This document shows, in pieces, positions 34,883 through 46,427 of a DNA stretch of 64,000 nucleotides. Source of the DNA: Reticulitermes lucifugus (lineage: Eukaryota > Arthropoda > Insecta > Blattodea > Rhinotermitidae); the NCBI GenBank assembly GCA_026260175.1, contig JAKCWW010000103.1, positions 1 to 64,000 of the forward strand, in the 5' to 3' direction. Position numbers and translations under genes: made by a program. Positions within the stretch are counted from its first letter, which is position 1. Each line of letters opens with the position of its first letter. The notes beneath the pieces were generated by a model. That model saw only the letters and a program-made list of their open reading frames with translations. It was not told the origin of the DNA and did not search any database.

Positions 34883-37235
34883 AATGTATTGTACAGATGA
34901 TTCAGTGAGAAAGAAAGGAAGACAAGGGCCAAACCTGTTGCCTTGCTAAAACATAGGTCAGGTTTTTTGTGTACTATCTCTGGTAGAAATGCCATTAACC
35001 TTGTTTTGAGATTCTCTGTGTTTTGTGAATAATGTTGAGTTACATCCTTCATATCTGCAGTCAGCGTTGTCATTAGATCTACAAATTTGTGTCATTGTAG
35101 TGGTAGAAAGGAGTTCATTGTTTCAAAAAGATGTCCTGTTTACTTTTCTCACTTTGCAGTTTGGATGGTGTAGTATAGAACATAGTATATAGTATAGCAT
35201 TTTGCTGACATACCATTTACCATTTTACCCATTCAGAAGTGTTACAAAGTTGCATGTCTGCACAGTAGGCTATTCTGTGTGACCATGAGTAGTGTAATGT
35301 TTCAGTTGCTGGTGTTATGATAGTGTGCACCGTCCTGTTAGCAAATTTGCTGTTTTTTAAAAAAATATGGAATTTGGCTTGTTTTGGGGTTTGAGTATTA
35401 TTAACATTGCTATTTTTAAGTGATACCTCTTGCCATTTTTTTTATCTGTATTGTATGTTGAAATACAGAAAAAACCATTCTGAAGTTAACTTTATATGCA
35501 AGAACTATAAATACATACTCAAAGAAGGCATATGTTAATGGCAAACCTTTGTATTTTCATAATTTCTTTTAATGAGAAACAGTAGAAGTTCAGCTGACAT
35601 TGATGTCCCTGGCAGGGCTAGAAGAATAATGGGTTTCAGTCCTCTAGAGTAATACATTTTTTGTGCTTAGCAGGATTTTTGTTTACTTTTAGAGACTACA
35701 GTGAGATGCAGAGTGTTGAATTCCCTGAACAAGAGCAGTATGTGTTACTTGATTGCATTAAACAAATTTGTGGTTATTTTGTCACTAATGCATAAAGCTC
35801 CCATCAGTTATTTGTCTTTGTTTACTGGGAGAGTCATTAATGACAGTTTTAAAGAAAGTTGTTTCATGTTTTACATCTTTATTGGTAATTTATTACATGT
35901 AAATTTTTCCCACCAGGTAAAGAAATAGAAGAAACACTGTAGCAAGTTACATGGCTGTAGATGAGTGAGACAGAATAAGATATGGTGACGTGTAAAATTA
36001 AAAAGGTGCAATTGAAACATTTTTTACATCATATTCTGGCTACATTTAATTTTGGTGTACAGATCTGAAAACATGCAGTTTTGCCTTTCCCTTCCCTTCC
36101 CTTCAAATCGATCTCTGGTCAGGGAGTGTTATGTCATGTGCATGGACAGAATTCAATAACCAAATGTCATTAGTCATTACCCAGTGTTTCTTTTTCTAAA
36201 CATATCAGTTTGGACTTCCTAACATACCTTGTGGACAACAGTTTGTATGACAGGATAGGGTCTTACAAACATGTTCCTTGTAATCGGGAAAAGTAGAAAC
36301 AAAGAGCTGAAACTGGTGGGATTACTCTTCCTTTACAGGATGATATTAATTTATTTTCATGTTCTACAACTCTTTGTGCCGGATATTCTGTGGTAGAGTC
36401 TTTCCCTAGGCTAAATAGTAATGGCAGTACGTACTGTGAACAGGAACTATTTGAGGCAAGTGTATGTGGAGTTATTAGTGGTAGAAGCAAATAATAGCGT
36501 ATCCATGGACTTGTATCTTGTTTTGTGAATAAAATCAAACAGATTATTTTGTAACTATATTTTTATAGAGAGATAAGTGTATGGTTGTATTTGTTACAAA
36601 TCAGAATAATTATTGTGATGGTGGTAAATGGATATGAGACAGGATGTGACCCCTGGAGGAATGAAAGAACTGATGATTATGCCTTTTGGGGTGGCACAGT
36701 ATTGGACTGAGATTAGAAGAACTTTTATGTATGAATAGCTGTTTGTAGAGAGCCACAGCAATAAGCCTATGTGTTCAGAACTTACAAGTATAGGGACATT
36801 TTTTGAAATGACCCCACACTTTAATCCACATTTGGATTGTTTTGCTTAATGGCAGGCAGCACAGCAGTCTCCATTCCAATTTGCCATTGGTTAGGTTTCA
36901 CACATTTTAGTTAAGTGTGTTGCAGGTACTCTTAGGTTCTGTACTCACTGTACATAAAGCTGGTGTTAGAAATGGTTTACTTTGGTTTGCAGACACACAT
37001 CACATGAAGCATCACACACGTGCCATGCACCCTTTCAGCACAGATTAAGGCACACCACACATTACACCTTGGGGTTGGGGAGTTGGTCCACGTTGCCCTG
37101 TTCAGTATATTCGGAGACAGACCTGCTTCAGGGTCAGGCCACATTGTCCAGCCCAGCCCTGGGACAGGTCCCCGGCTAGCTGCTACCTGGCAATGTGCCC
37201 AGTAGCCACTCAAGCCCCGAGATCTGTGTTACATA
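34883..37235 (+). other. ttk: Intron, mostly unassigned; possible repeat at 36950-37235
   Basis: No gene recognised. 36960-37210 is GC-richer with several CpG and a CA-rich start, which suggests inserted repeat DNA of unknown class next to the Tc1-like fragment. Confidence 0.4.
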
Positions 37236-37470
37236 TCTGTGTGTAAATTTATGGTCCCAGTAAAAGATAGGCCCCATAATTCTACTTTCTCTTTTAACAT
37301 ACCACACACAAACCTAAACATCATGTAATAACACTCCATGGATTAAAATGGGATTTTCTGCAGACCAGCACCTGTTGTTCTGAGAGTTCATGTATCCGTG
37401 GAGATGAAACCAAGCGTCATTGCAAGTCAGAATGAATGTGGGGTCTGCTGCTGCAGTATGCGCTGTATAA
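37236..37470 (-). pseudogene. Tc1-like transposase fragment
   Basis: The minus strand reads DAWFHLHGYMNSQNNRCWSA and ENPILIHGVLLHDV, then CVWY and RIMGPIFY. This is the central DDE block (DExxFxLxGYVNxQNxRxW ... GVWC ... IIGPIFF) of Tc1-type transposases common in arthropods. Only about 75 codons remain. Confidence 0.75.
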
Positions 37471-38317
37471 ATGTATCAGTTCACAACATTTAGCCTTGCT
37501 TTACAATCTGTCATAGAGTTTGTAAACTGCAGTATTCTTATATGGGTGCAAATGCAAATGCTGATGATGATGCAGGCTTGCCTGTTTGCTGTGCGAATCA
37601 GGCTAGCACTACTTTTGTCCAGCTGTTCCTCAGCATGTGTCTTCTGTCTGTTATGTTACAGCCTAAAATAGAACCTGTCACTCAAAACCCGTTTACTTAT
37701 TTGTAATTTTTTTGTTTGGAGTAGGTACATCAGAAAGCTTCAGTCTGAATTGATGACTCTTCTTGTGGGAATTGTTTTTAGTGTATATTTCATACAAAAA
37801 AGGTGATGTTTCGATGGAATTTGCAGATGACTGACAGAGGCCTCATGGCCTCCAATAAAGAATGTGGGAATGAATTGGTGGTCTCGGTGTGTTGCATAGT
37901 GACCGAATGGGATGTGACGTGATTATGGTCATTTAAAATAGTGGCACTGTATTTTACAAAAACAAATGGTATATGCAGTACTTGTGATTGAAATGAAAGG
38001 GTTGTGTGTGAGGAAGAGGAGTAAAAATCATTGTTTTCCAGAAAGTCTGAACTGTACTTGAAAACCTACATTGCACAAGCTGGTTAGAGCACACACACCA
38101 GCTTCTGCCCTTTTTAGTTCACACTTTGATCTGTGCAGGCATTTTGTGGTAATTCATGTAGGTTCATAATTGCTATGTCATATTTAATGTTTTGAAGTCA
38201 AACATGTCAGAAACCAGCAGTAACAGAATATTTAGGAACCTTAAGATCATGGTTTGAATAGAAATGTTTCGTAAGCAAAATTCAACCCCAATTTCTCACC
38301 CAAGTCTCCTGACTGCC
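37471..38317 (+). other. ttk: Intron, no feature recognised
   Basis: Unassigned. CCTAAAATAGAACCTGTCAC after TTATGTTACAG at 37649 looks exon-like but has no donor in frame. Confidence 0.4.
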
Positions 38318-38403
38318 NNNNNNNNNNNNNNNNNNNNNNNNNNNNNNNNNNNNNNNNNNNNNNNNNNNNNNNNNNNNNNNNNNNNNNNNNNNNNNNNNNN
38401 NNN
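38318..38403. other. Assembly gap (86 N)
   Basis: Run of undetermined bases. The sequence right after it (GAGGAGGCCTGAGCCCATAT) resembles the 3' end of some LINEs, so the gap may hide a repeat. Confidence 0.97.
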
Positions 38404-40339
38404 AGTAACCTCGGAAAGAGGAGGCCTGAGCCCATATAGGGCTGTTGAGCCATGGTTATTATATAAGATCATGGTTATAGTGCTGGCATTGATAGTGCCT
38501 TGTTTTTCAAGTTCACACAGAAGTGTAATGCTCTTAAGTGATTTTTTTTTTCAAGGGAAGTTTTAGGTTTTCGATGTAGTAGCCATGCAAATTGCATGTT
38601 CGATAATTAGTACCTTTACAGGACAAAAACTGTACACATATAAGTATTCTGAAGTGAACACAGAACATATATAAATTTTGCACACAATACTTCAGATTAT
38701 TGCAGTTAAACAGTCGCAGTGTGCTCCATTAAACAGATGCATATTCACGTAGATTACACGCATGATGGTGGTGGTGACGATGTGTGACACTGTGTGAACT
38801 GGATGTGTGGAACATGGTGGCAGTGCAGTTGGAGTGTGATGTCATTTCCCGCCACATGTTGCCACAGATTATCATTGAGTTGCTTATCTATACCTCTGCT
38901 TCATGGTGGACACAACCTTGGAGATTGATCTTTATGAACTGAGAGCATTATTACATTACTGTGTATTGGTAAAATATTGAATGAATGGGAAATTGTTGGA
39001 AGATTTTGATGTGAAAACATTAAATGGGTGAAAAATTGGTCACGTTGTGAACCTTCATGCTTCTTAGGTGGGAAATGTATTAACCCTTTGGCACCTGAGC
39101 TGCACATTTAAATTTTAGTGCACGTTTTGTAAAATGTGAATATTTTATGAACCAAAAAAGATAACGTTATGAAATACACAGCATTTTTATGGAGGAAAAA
39201 GCAGATTGTGCAGCATGTCTCAAAATATTCAATAAATATATTTGACTGAATATATGAAATATGGTCATTGAGTGGTACCAGTACTAGTGTCCAATATGTA
39301 GGATGGGCAGTGGCAGAAGGTTAAAAGGGCAATGTGTATGTAAATCATACGGGAAAATTTGGGTTAAAAATTATTGTAATGTCTTAGGCAGGTAAACTTC
39401 TTAAATGGTGTCATTGTAAGCGGGTTCCAGTGTAAATTATTCTTGCGTAGAAAGTTTGCAGTATTCTTTAGTAATGAAATTTTAGAAATCATAACATTAA
39501 GCTGTGTTTTCACATTTCTGAAGGTTTAGAGACTTGACTGGATATTGGAGTGGAAATAAAATGTAAATGATAAGTTAACAGAAATTATGAATTTATGTCA
39601 CATTTTAGAGTTTTGAGGTTCTGACAGTGGTGTTGGTGATTGCACACCAAGGAAACTGGAGAATACTACGTAATTTCCAAGAAATTTTGCCAGACTGATT
39701 TGAACACATTGAACTGCACTGAGCTGTGCAAACTCAGGAAGCTGCAATGCTACCTTAATGCAGTTTGCAGAATACTGAGAAACTCATCTTCCAGGCAGTT
39801 GAACAAGCCAGTTGTCTCAGAGTTGTGTTGCACAGTGATTGTCTAAGGTTCCTGTATTTCAATGCCTCTTGTTTGCGTTGTTTAGATGGCACAAAAGGTC
39901 CATGAAGCCAGTACTTTCTTTTTGTATATTTAATTTAGTAGGAGCTAGTTCTATATAATGGAAGCCATCCAGACCATGTCCAGAGGGACAAAATGGATTT
40001 GATGTTTGAAAGTTTACGTCATGAGGCAAAGGATCTGGTGTGTATATTTTCTAATTAAAACTTACAATGGAATCCAAATAGAGACTAGGAATATTAACAC
40101 AAAATAATACCTTACATCTCTTGTTGCTTAATACAAGTTAGCATTTAAGTGATTCCTCATACTGTATAATTATAAATTGTATTTAACTGATGTAACCTGA
40201 CTGAGGTGTAAATTGCTCCTGCAGGCTTTAAGAAGTAATCAGCCAGGTGATTTTTCAAAAGCTCTGCCCTGAATATTCTGTGCCATTCATCATCATCATC
40301 ATTGTTTAAAACAGGAATAGCTGATTGATTTCCTGCAAA
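38404..40339 (+). other. ttk: Intron, no feature recognised
   Basis: CpG-poor intron DNA. CTT/CAT triplet runs near 40288-40303 (CATCATCATCATCATT). Confidence 0.5.
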
Positions 40340-40590
40340 GCTTTGGCCATTTTACAAAAAATCCCTTCCCAGGTGCTAATCAGTTATGGAGGACAACAGA
40401 TGCTTTAATGATTGAATTTTTAACAGCTTCTTCTTTGCAGTGTGTTGATCCCTCAAATGTCTTAAACTTGGCATTCAGTATTCCAAATGTGCATTCTACA
40501 CTTTGCAGGCATGAGAGAGTCTGCTGTTAATTATATGTGGTTTGTTAGTATTCTTCTAGGGTAAGGTCTCATTAAATTGACTCTCAATGG
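40340..40590 (-). pseudogene. Harbinger (PIF) transposase fragment
   Basis: The minus strand reads LMRPYPRRILTN (about 40585-40545), RLSHACK, then FGILNAKFKTFEGSTHCKEE and AVKNSIIKASVVLHN (about 40480-40380). This corresponds to the C-terminal end of HARBI1-like nucleases (NYRLSRARxxxExxFGIL ... ACxxLHN). Frameshift between the blocks. Confidence 0.8.
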
Positions 40591-41235
40591 AAATTATCAT
40601 CTCACATTACAGAAATTAAGTGTACAAAATTGAAAAACTTCTGTCACACATTAAGTCAGACGAACACCTCAACGTGAGAAGATATGAGCGACTAATCAGT
40701 TCCCTCAGTGTGCGCATGCTTAATTAGGCAAATGATTTCCTGCTTGAAACGGGTGAGTGACATTTCTTGGAAGTTTTCTGAGGTGTTAAGCCATATTGAC
40801 TAGTAAATAGTTACCATCCCTGAAGATGGAGGCTGCAGCTTGTCCCAAAATGTAACTATTAACCAGTGAACACGGTGTAACATACTGTAAGACTTGATTC
40901 TTTATGAATGTCACAGAAAGCTTCATGCTGGTATACGAGCTGTGTGATACATAGAAATTTTCCTCCTATCCTCTCCTCCCTATCATCCCTTCTTCTCTTC
41001 CTCCTCCCCTCTCTTCTCCCTCTCTTCCCTGTGACCCCCCTCCTCCTCTTATTTTCTTCCTTGTTTTATTCTCATTGCTTTGATTTTAGAGTTAATCTGT
41101 TAAGTAATGTAGAGTTAACTGACAGTATTGCTCATTTTTTTTATCTGCTTGTGGCAGAAGTGATGCTGAGAGCTGTGGTTATTCAAACTCTTCTGGTAAC
41201 AGTGACATGATTTAGTACACTTAAACACCATTGCA
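40591..41235 (+). other. ttk: Intron with a foldback arm and a CT-rich tract
   Basis: TCCCTGAAGATGGAGGCTGC at 40818 is a word of the foldback family seen at 46 kb and 33 kb, without a partner arm. 40963-41060 is a polypyrimidine (CCT/CTT) tract; the Leu/Ser-rich frame across it is repeat-driven. Confidence 0.5.
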
Positions 41236-41354
41236 GTGCTTATTATTGCTGTCCTCACAACTTAATTAGGTTTTGCTAGTCGTACAGTGTCACAGTGTGA
41301 CACTGTGACTAGTTAAACTGTAATAAAGTTGCGAGGACAGTAATAATAACCACC
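41236..41354. mobile_element. Foldback MITE, ~55-bp arms
   Basis: Left AGTGCTTATTATTGCTGTCC, TCACAACTTAATTAGG and GCTAGTCGTACAGTGTCACA pair with right GTGTGACACTGTGACTAGTT and GTTGCGAGGACAGTAATAAT. Almost no loop. Confidence 0.85.
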
Positions 41355-43381
41355 GTATTGTTAACTACTCACATGGGGATGTGTAACATCATTGTTTATG
41401 CAGCTTTATCATTATAGTGCATCAAGAGATGTTTTTTAAAGTGGAAATTAGGAGCTTTATCAGAGTTCATTAATATTAGTACCTAACACTGAATTTTGTG
41501 TGCTGTGCAGTTAGTACTGTATGAATGCATCAGTCTTGCTTACACATGTTATTGTCGAGTAAATTTTACTTTATATTATAAAGTGCAGTATGCATTATGA
41601 AAGATGGTGCTGAATGAAGAAGAATTGTCAGCATTGCTTTTCTTCTGTATTGTCATTTCATGAAGAGAAATTCTACCAACTTGAAACATTAATTACAAAC
41701 CTTCCAGGAGTTTACATGCTTGTCATTATCCAGGTTTCTAACCCCTCCTGATATTTCTGCCCCATAGCACACACACTTTTTGGCTTCATTAGAAACTTCG
41801 AGATTAAATGGATACTCGCTTACCAAGTGTCCTCCTAACGAGCAAGATATTATGTATTAAACAAATATCATCAATTGAACATTGAAGATTCGCCCAGTGT
41901 TCATAAGGAAAAGGTAATAACCTGCTTTTAATTGTTGATAGTTTTTTATTTTATTGTTATAAATTGGTTGCGGTGGGAGCAGTATGGAAATTGTAGCACA
42001 GCTTTATGTATGAAATTATCAAGGAGTATGAGGAGCTAAGCTGGAAAAGTAGTTGAAGCTGAGAACTGAATTTTGTTTTTACAATGGGAATAATTTTATT
42101 GCTTTTCAGAGTAGTAGTATTTCAGTTGTTGACCATTGGCACCTGTGTCAAGTGTAGTTTTCTGGCTGTGTTCATGCTTTTTGATAATTATGCATCTAAG
42201 TTTTTAAATTGTGTCAGTGAGTACTGTATGTAGCTTTTTTGTTAGTGTTAGTGAGAAGATAGGATTAGAAAATTACTATTACCATTAAAAATGCAAGCCA
42301 GTGTCTTGGACAGATTAAACGTTACTTGTGGTAGTATGTTGTTGGTAATGGAGACAAATTGCATGATAAATTTTTACCCAGATGGTACATGATTACTTCC
42401 CTGCAGGCATTTTTGAGGTGATGGTAATTTTTGTTACAAGTGAATGCATTTTCTGTCAATGTAGTACAAGGTTATTTTTAATTCAATAAAAGCCTTTTCC
42501 TTGGATGTGACATGTAGTTAATTTATTTTATAATTTTAGATTTTGATGCTTTTCTTTTTTGCACCCTGTAAACCCTATGTCCTACTATTTATGAAGAATG
42601 TATGAATGGTTTTGCCTTGATTTTGTTTAAATTTGATCCTAATTTGACATATTAACTGTGCAGTTTTGCATGTACAGTAGAGTATGTGTGTGTTTATTGA
42701 GGAAGAACGAATTATGTACAAGGGAATTGTAAGTGTATTGCTGCTGCTGCTGACACCAGTTTACGTGCATGGTGTTACTGTGTGCTTTCTTGTATTAAGT
42801 TTCGTTCGTTGTACTCTTGTTGCTGCCCAACTTTTATCTGTATGTAGCCTTGCTGAAAGTAACACATGTAAGTTGTGCAGTTCTGTGAATTGCGCAACCT
42901 TTTGCACCAGTTTGTGAGGGCAGGGGAGGGGCATGTTTTCTTGGATGTCCTCTTTATAATTAATTACATTGAGCTGTCAATTTTAGTAATTTATTAGTTG
43001 TCACTGTGGCAGATACAGTTACCAATGCCACATCTAGATCAGAAAGTTGTGCAAATTTACGTACATTTAAATGGAATTTTTAGTTTTTGCCTGTTCATGC
43101 AATGGCAGTAATGGTAGCTCTACATTAGAAAATCTAGAAACATTTATGGTTTTGGAAACATAGTCAGTTATTTCATTGGGGGAGTATGTGTGTTGCAGAT
43201 TAATGTGAACTACTGAAGATGACAAGAGTTCTGTGACATACATTTTGTTGGAAATATTGTGTATTAATTGATGTGTACTGAATATTTTTGAATCTATGCT
43301 TCCAAGTCCATATATAAATAGCTTGTTAATGCAAGTTGTTCCTGCATTGGATGTGCATGCTTTTGCATTGCTTGTTTCCAG
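41355..43381 (+). other. ttk: Intron before p88-type exon
   Basis: Unassigned CpG-poor DNA. Ends in TTTTGCATTGCTTGTTTCCAG, a good acceptor. Confidence 0.6.
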
Positions 43382-43908
43382 ATCCTATAATTTTGCCGAA
43401 GTCAGAGGTGCGTGAAGATGGGCAAGGTGAGAGTGAAGGTGGTGGTGGAGGGAATGGAGAGGGGGAAAGGTTAAACTCTCCAGGTGGGGAACAGCAACAA
43501 TCAACTGTGTCTCCTGCATCAGCATCTGCTCCTCCACCTTCTCGTCCTCCCGTCAAACGTCGTGCCCGTCGACGTGCAACATCAGCCAGCCAGGACCCAG
43601 CAGAACAGTTAACTGAAATGAGTGTTCGGGGTTTGAACCTTTTTCGCTATGCCTCCATTTCAGAGGGAGTGTACAAGTGTACTGAATGCGCCAAATCAGA
43701 TGTCCAGAAAACATTCAAAAATAAATATAGCTTCCAGCGTCATGCGTTCCTCTATCATGAGGGTCACCAGAGGAAGGTCTTTCCATGCCCTGTCTGTTCT
43801 AAAGAATTCTCGAGGCCTGACAAAATGAAGAACCACATGAAAACTGTTCATGACTGTTTCATGCCAAAAGATTGTGTGTTTCCACTGGGTTTCTTCTTGC
43901 CCCACTAA
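43382..43908 (+). CDS. ttk: Tramtrack terminal exon B, p88-type zinc fingers
   Basis: Alternative 3' coding exon. The split codon G|AT gives D, then PIILPKSEVREDGQ, a Gly/Glu-rich stretch, a Ser/Pro stretch and a basic cluster, RPPVKRRARRRATS, likely a nuclear localisation signal. The block GLNLFRYASISEGVYKCTEC opens a long-linker finger (C-X2-C-X17-H-X4-H) ending KNKYSFQRHAFLYH; a second normal finger, CPVCSKEFSRPDKMKNHMK to H, follows. This matches the Drosophila Ttk88 finger region (KYSFQRHAFLYHEG, SRPDKMKNH), the isoform acting with photoreceptor and neural fate repression. The stop is at 43906-43908, about 20 residues after the second finger, so the C-tail is much shorter than that of the 813-residue fly p88. 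Predicted isoform about 519 residues. Confidence 0.93.
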
Positions 43909-46107
43909 CAAAGCTAGAACTTGGATATAAGTGGCAGTCATATTAGGGCTGAAATATTTTGCAGAATGAAGACAGATGGGAAAATTCCTTTAGAATCCCT
44001 TTCCTGGTATTTGATACATATATATATGTCTTTAACTACTGAAATTGCATACACAGTTTAGAACCATTGCACCAGATTTAGGGTTCACATCAGTGTTCAT
44101 ATAGTATCTGCAGTTCTCAAGTTTTTTCTGAATTTTCTGGTGTTCCAGACATAGCACGTAATATTTGCTCAGAAAATCAGATTTGTTGATAAGTAATATT
44201 CTCTTTTTGTACTAAGTGTTTGTTTGACATAGAGGCAATAATTGAAGGTACTCTTGGTACCTTGTTAATGGGTAGCTCACAGATATTCCACGTTGTAAGG
44301 AAAGGTAAAATAACCTTTTTCAGGTACTGAAAGTCTTCAGGAAATACTAAACACAATTTGTTTTTGAAAGGAATGTAACAGTTATATCTCCTTTTTAACT
44401 GGTGCTGTTTAAGTAAGTTGTTAAATTCTTTACTCTGACACATTTATGTCTTAGTTTTGAATGGCCCCTTTAAAGTCTACAGTTTTGTATGTTGTATGCT
44501 TAACTCCGTGTTCAGAAAAGCTTAACAAAAACTCAGACTTGTTGGAACAGCTGAGGAATTCCTAATTAATAACTGTCATTTGTGGCCCATCTCTTTCTTC
44601 CCAGGATGTGCAGTAGGCAGTTAGCAGGAGTGAAGTGGAAGCAGATCTATTACATACCAAACTGTGTGTATGCAATTCGGTTCTTCTGTTGTCTTTCTGG
44701 TGCTTTTTGCCTTACCACTGCCTAAATGATGGAGTTTTATCAGTGATTGAAACCAGATTTTAAAGTCATATTTATATGAAATATAAATAACACAAAGTCT
44801 GTTGCTGTGTTGTGTAACATTGTTAATGGTATATTAAGGTATGCTCCTTCATAGTTCTTTTTATCATGGAACTTTCCAGGTAAAGACATTGCCTGTCGTT
44901 GAAAAAGGATTTTTCAAAATATTGTTATTCTGAATATGGATATTTGAGTTGTTGATAGTCTGGTTGTTTGTTGAGAATGAAACACTGTTTACTCTAGTTC
45001 AAATAGGAAACAGACTTTTCTTTAAAACTCTTTTGTCCATAACTACCTGGTTTCTTGTCACTGAAGTCACTTGTTTTTCCTATAGTTTCTTCTATTTCTA
45101 TCACTTTAACATAGAACAGGGGTTTAAATTATCAACAGATGAGTTTAATTATTTGTATTTTTAAACATAAATTTGCATAGAATTGGTAAGGGTTTGGATT
45201 GTGTATTTGAATATTTTTATTAACATGGGAGCATAGGCTTCTAACATAATTGGGTTACAGTTTGGACTCCCTTTGTTAACCCTGTAAGCATGGCTGAAGG
45301 GTTTGTGTCTGTGCCTCGGATGTAACTGTGTTACATTTCAGTGATTGTTATATATATATATATATATAAATGATCAGACACATTTGTTAGTTAGAAGTAC
45401 AATTTTGGAGAAAGTGCAAATAATGTAAATGCAAAGGTCGAGTAGGGATTTGCTAACACTCGGTGTTATAGCAGCCACATTATAGTGGGGTGTGGGATTA
45501 AAAGTGTAGTCATCTGATAGCAAATGCGTAATTGGCTATTAGGTTTGATTCTTACATTATTGCCCCAAAATACAAATCTTTGTAACAGTGTAATTCTAAG
45601 ATTCTGCCATAATATTAACCATAATTACAATTTGGGCGTGCAAAAAGGTGATAACTGTAATGGCAAGGTGGCAAATTGAATGTGATTGAATCATTGCCAG
45701 TAGAAATTTTTAAATCAGAAACTATAGGTTTATTAATATTAGTAAAAATCTTAATCTTTTTATATATTAATTAATATTTCTATATATTTAAGCATATCCT
45801 TTTAAAGGTGTCCTTTCATAAAAAGAAAAATACTGCAAAGCAGATCAAGGGAATAAATGGTTTTGGAATGTTGCATAAAAGTGTAGTAAAACTAACATTA
45901 TACATTTTAATCACTTCTAATGTATTGTTTGCAGAACAAAGTGGCTCAACAGCTTTCTGGTGATTATTTATGTTACTGTAGCTAGAATACTTTGCTTTGG
46001 TATAATAGATTCAGATGGAAATTCTCTTACATTTTGGCATCTTTGTTTGCTGTGACATGGTCCATATAATGCAGACTCTTACATATGGGATGGTTTGGAA
46101 TACAGGG

Positions 46108-46138
<31 letters not shown>

Positions 46139-46185
46139 ACTGACTGATAGAAAGTTAATGTTGGTCTTTTTTATTTATTTTATTT
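43909..46185 (+). other. ttk: 3' UTR of the p88-type isoform and following intron
   Basis: The first part must contain the p88-type polyadenylation site; no AATAAA could be assigned with confidence. Contains (TA)n at 45351-45367 and a TTGA tetranucleotide run (TTGATTGATTGATTGATTGG) at about 46109-46145. Confidence 0.5.
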
Positions 46186-46427
46186 TTACACTATGTGGCA
46201 ATGAGTGACATTGCTGACGTTTTGGAGTAACTTGCCTCCATTTTCAGGGTTAGAGTCAGTATGGAGGGACTGGGCGTTAGCCCCCTTCTCTCCTGTCCGT
46301 GGGATGAGGAGCTTCTGCTCACTTAGCCAGAACACTTTCTTTCCTTCTTGATTTTGATTCTGAAGATGAATGCAGCTCATTCCTTTGAAACGTTGGCATC
46401 ATAGCCCAATGCTATATGGTGTGAAAC
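46186..46427. mobile_element. Foldback MITE, ~85-bp arms
   Basis: TTACACTATGTGGCAATGAG, GACGTTTTGGAGTAACTTGC and CTCCATTTTCAGGG pair with CTGAAGATGAATGCAGC, CCTTTGAAACGTTGGCATCA and GCTATATGGTGTGAAA. The loop of about 80 bp carries CCTGTCCGTGGGATGAGG. Confidence 0.8.

Noticed and set aside
40908-41210. Membrane protein rich in Leu/Ser
   Set aside because: The run is a polypyrimidine tract; no conserved residues.
43336-43381. p88-type exon starting at the ATG at 43336
   Set aside because: The strong acceptor at 43381 and phase match to the upstream exon show the frame before it is intron.
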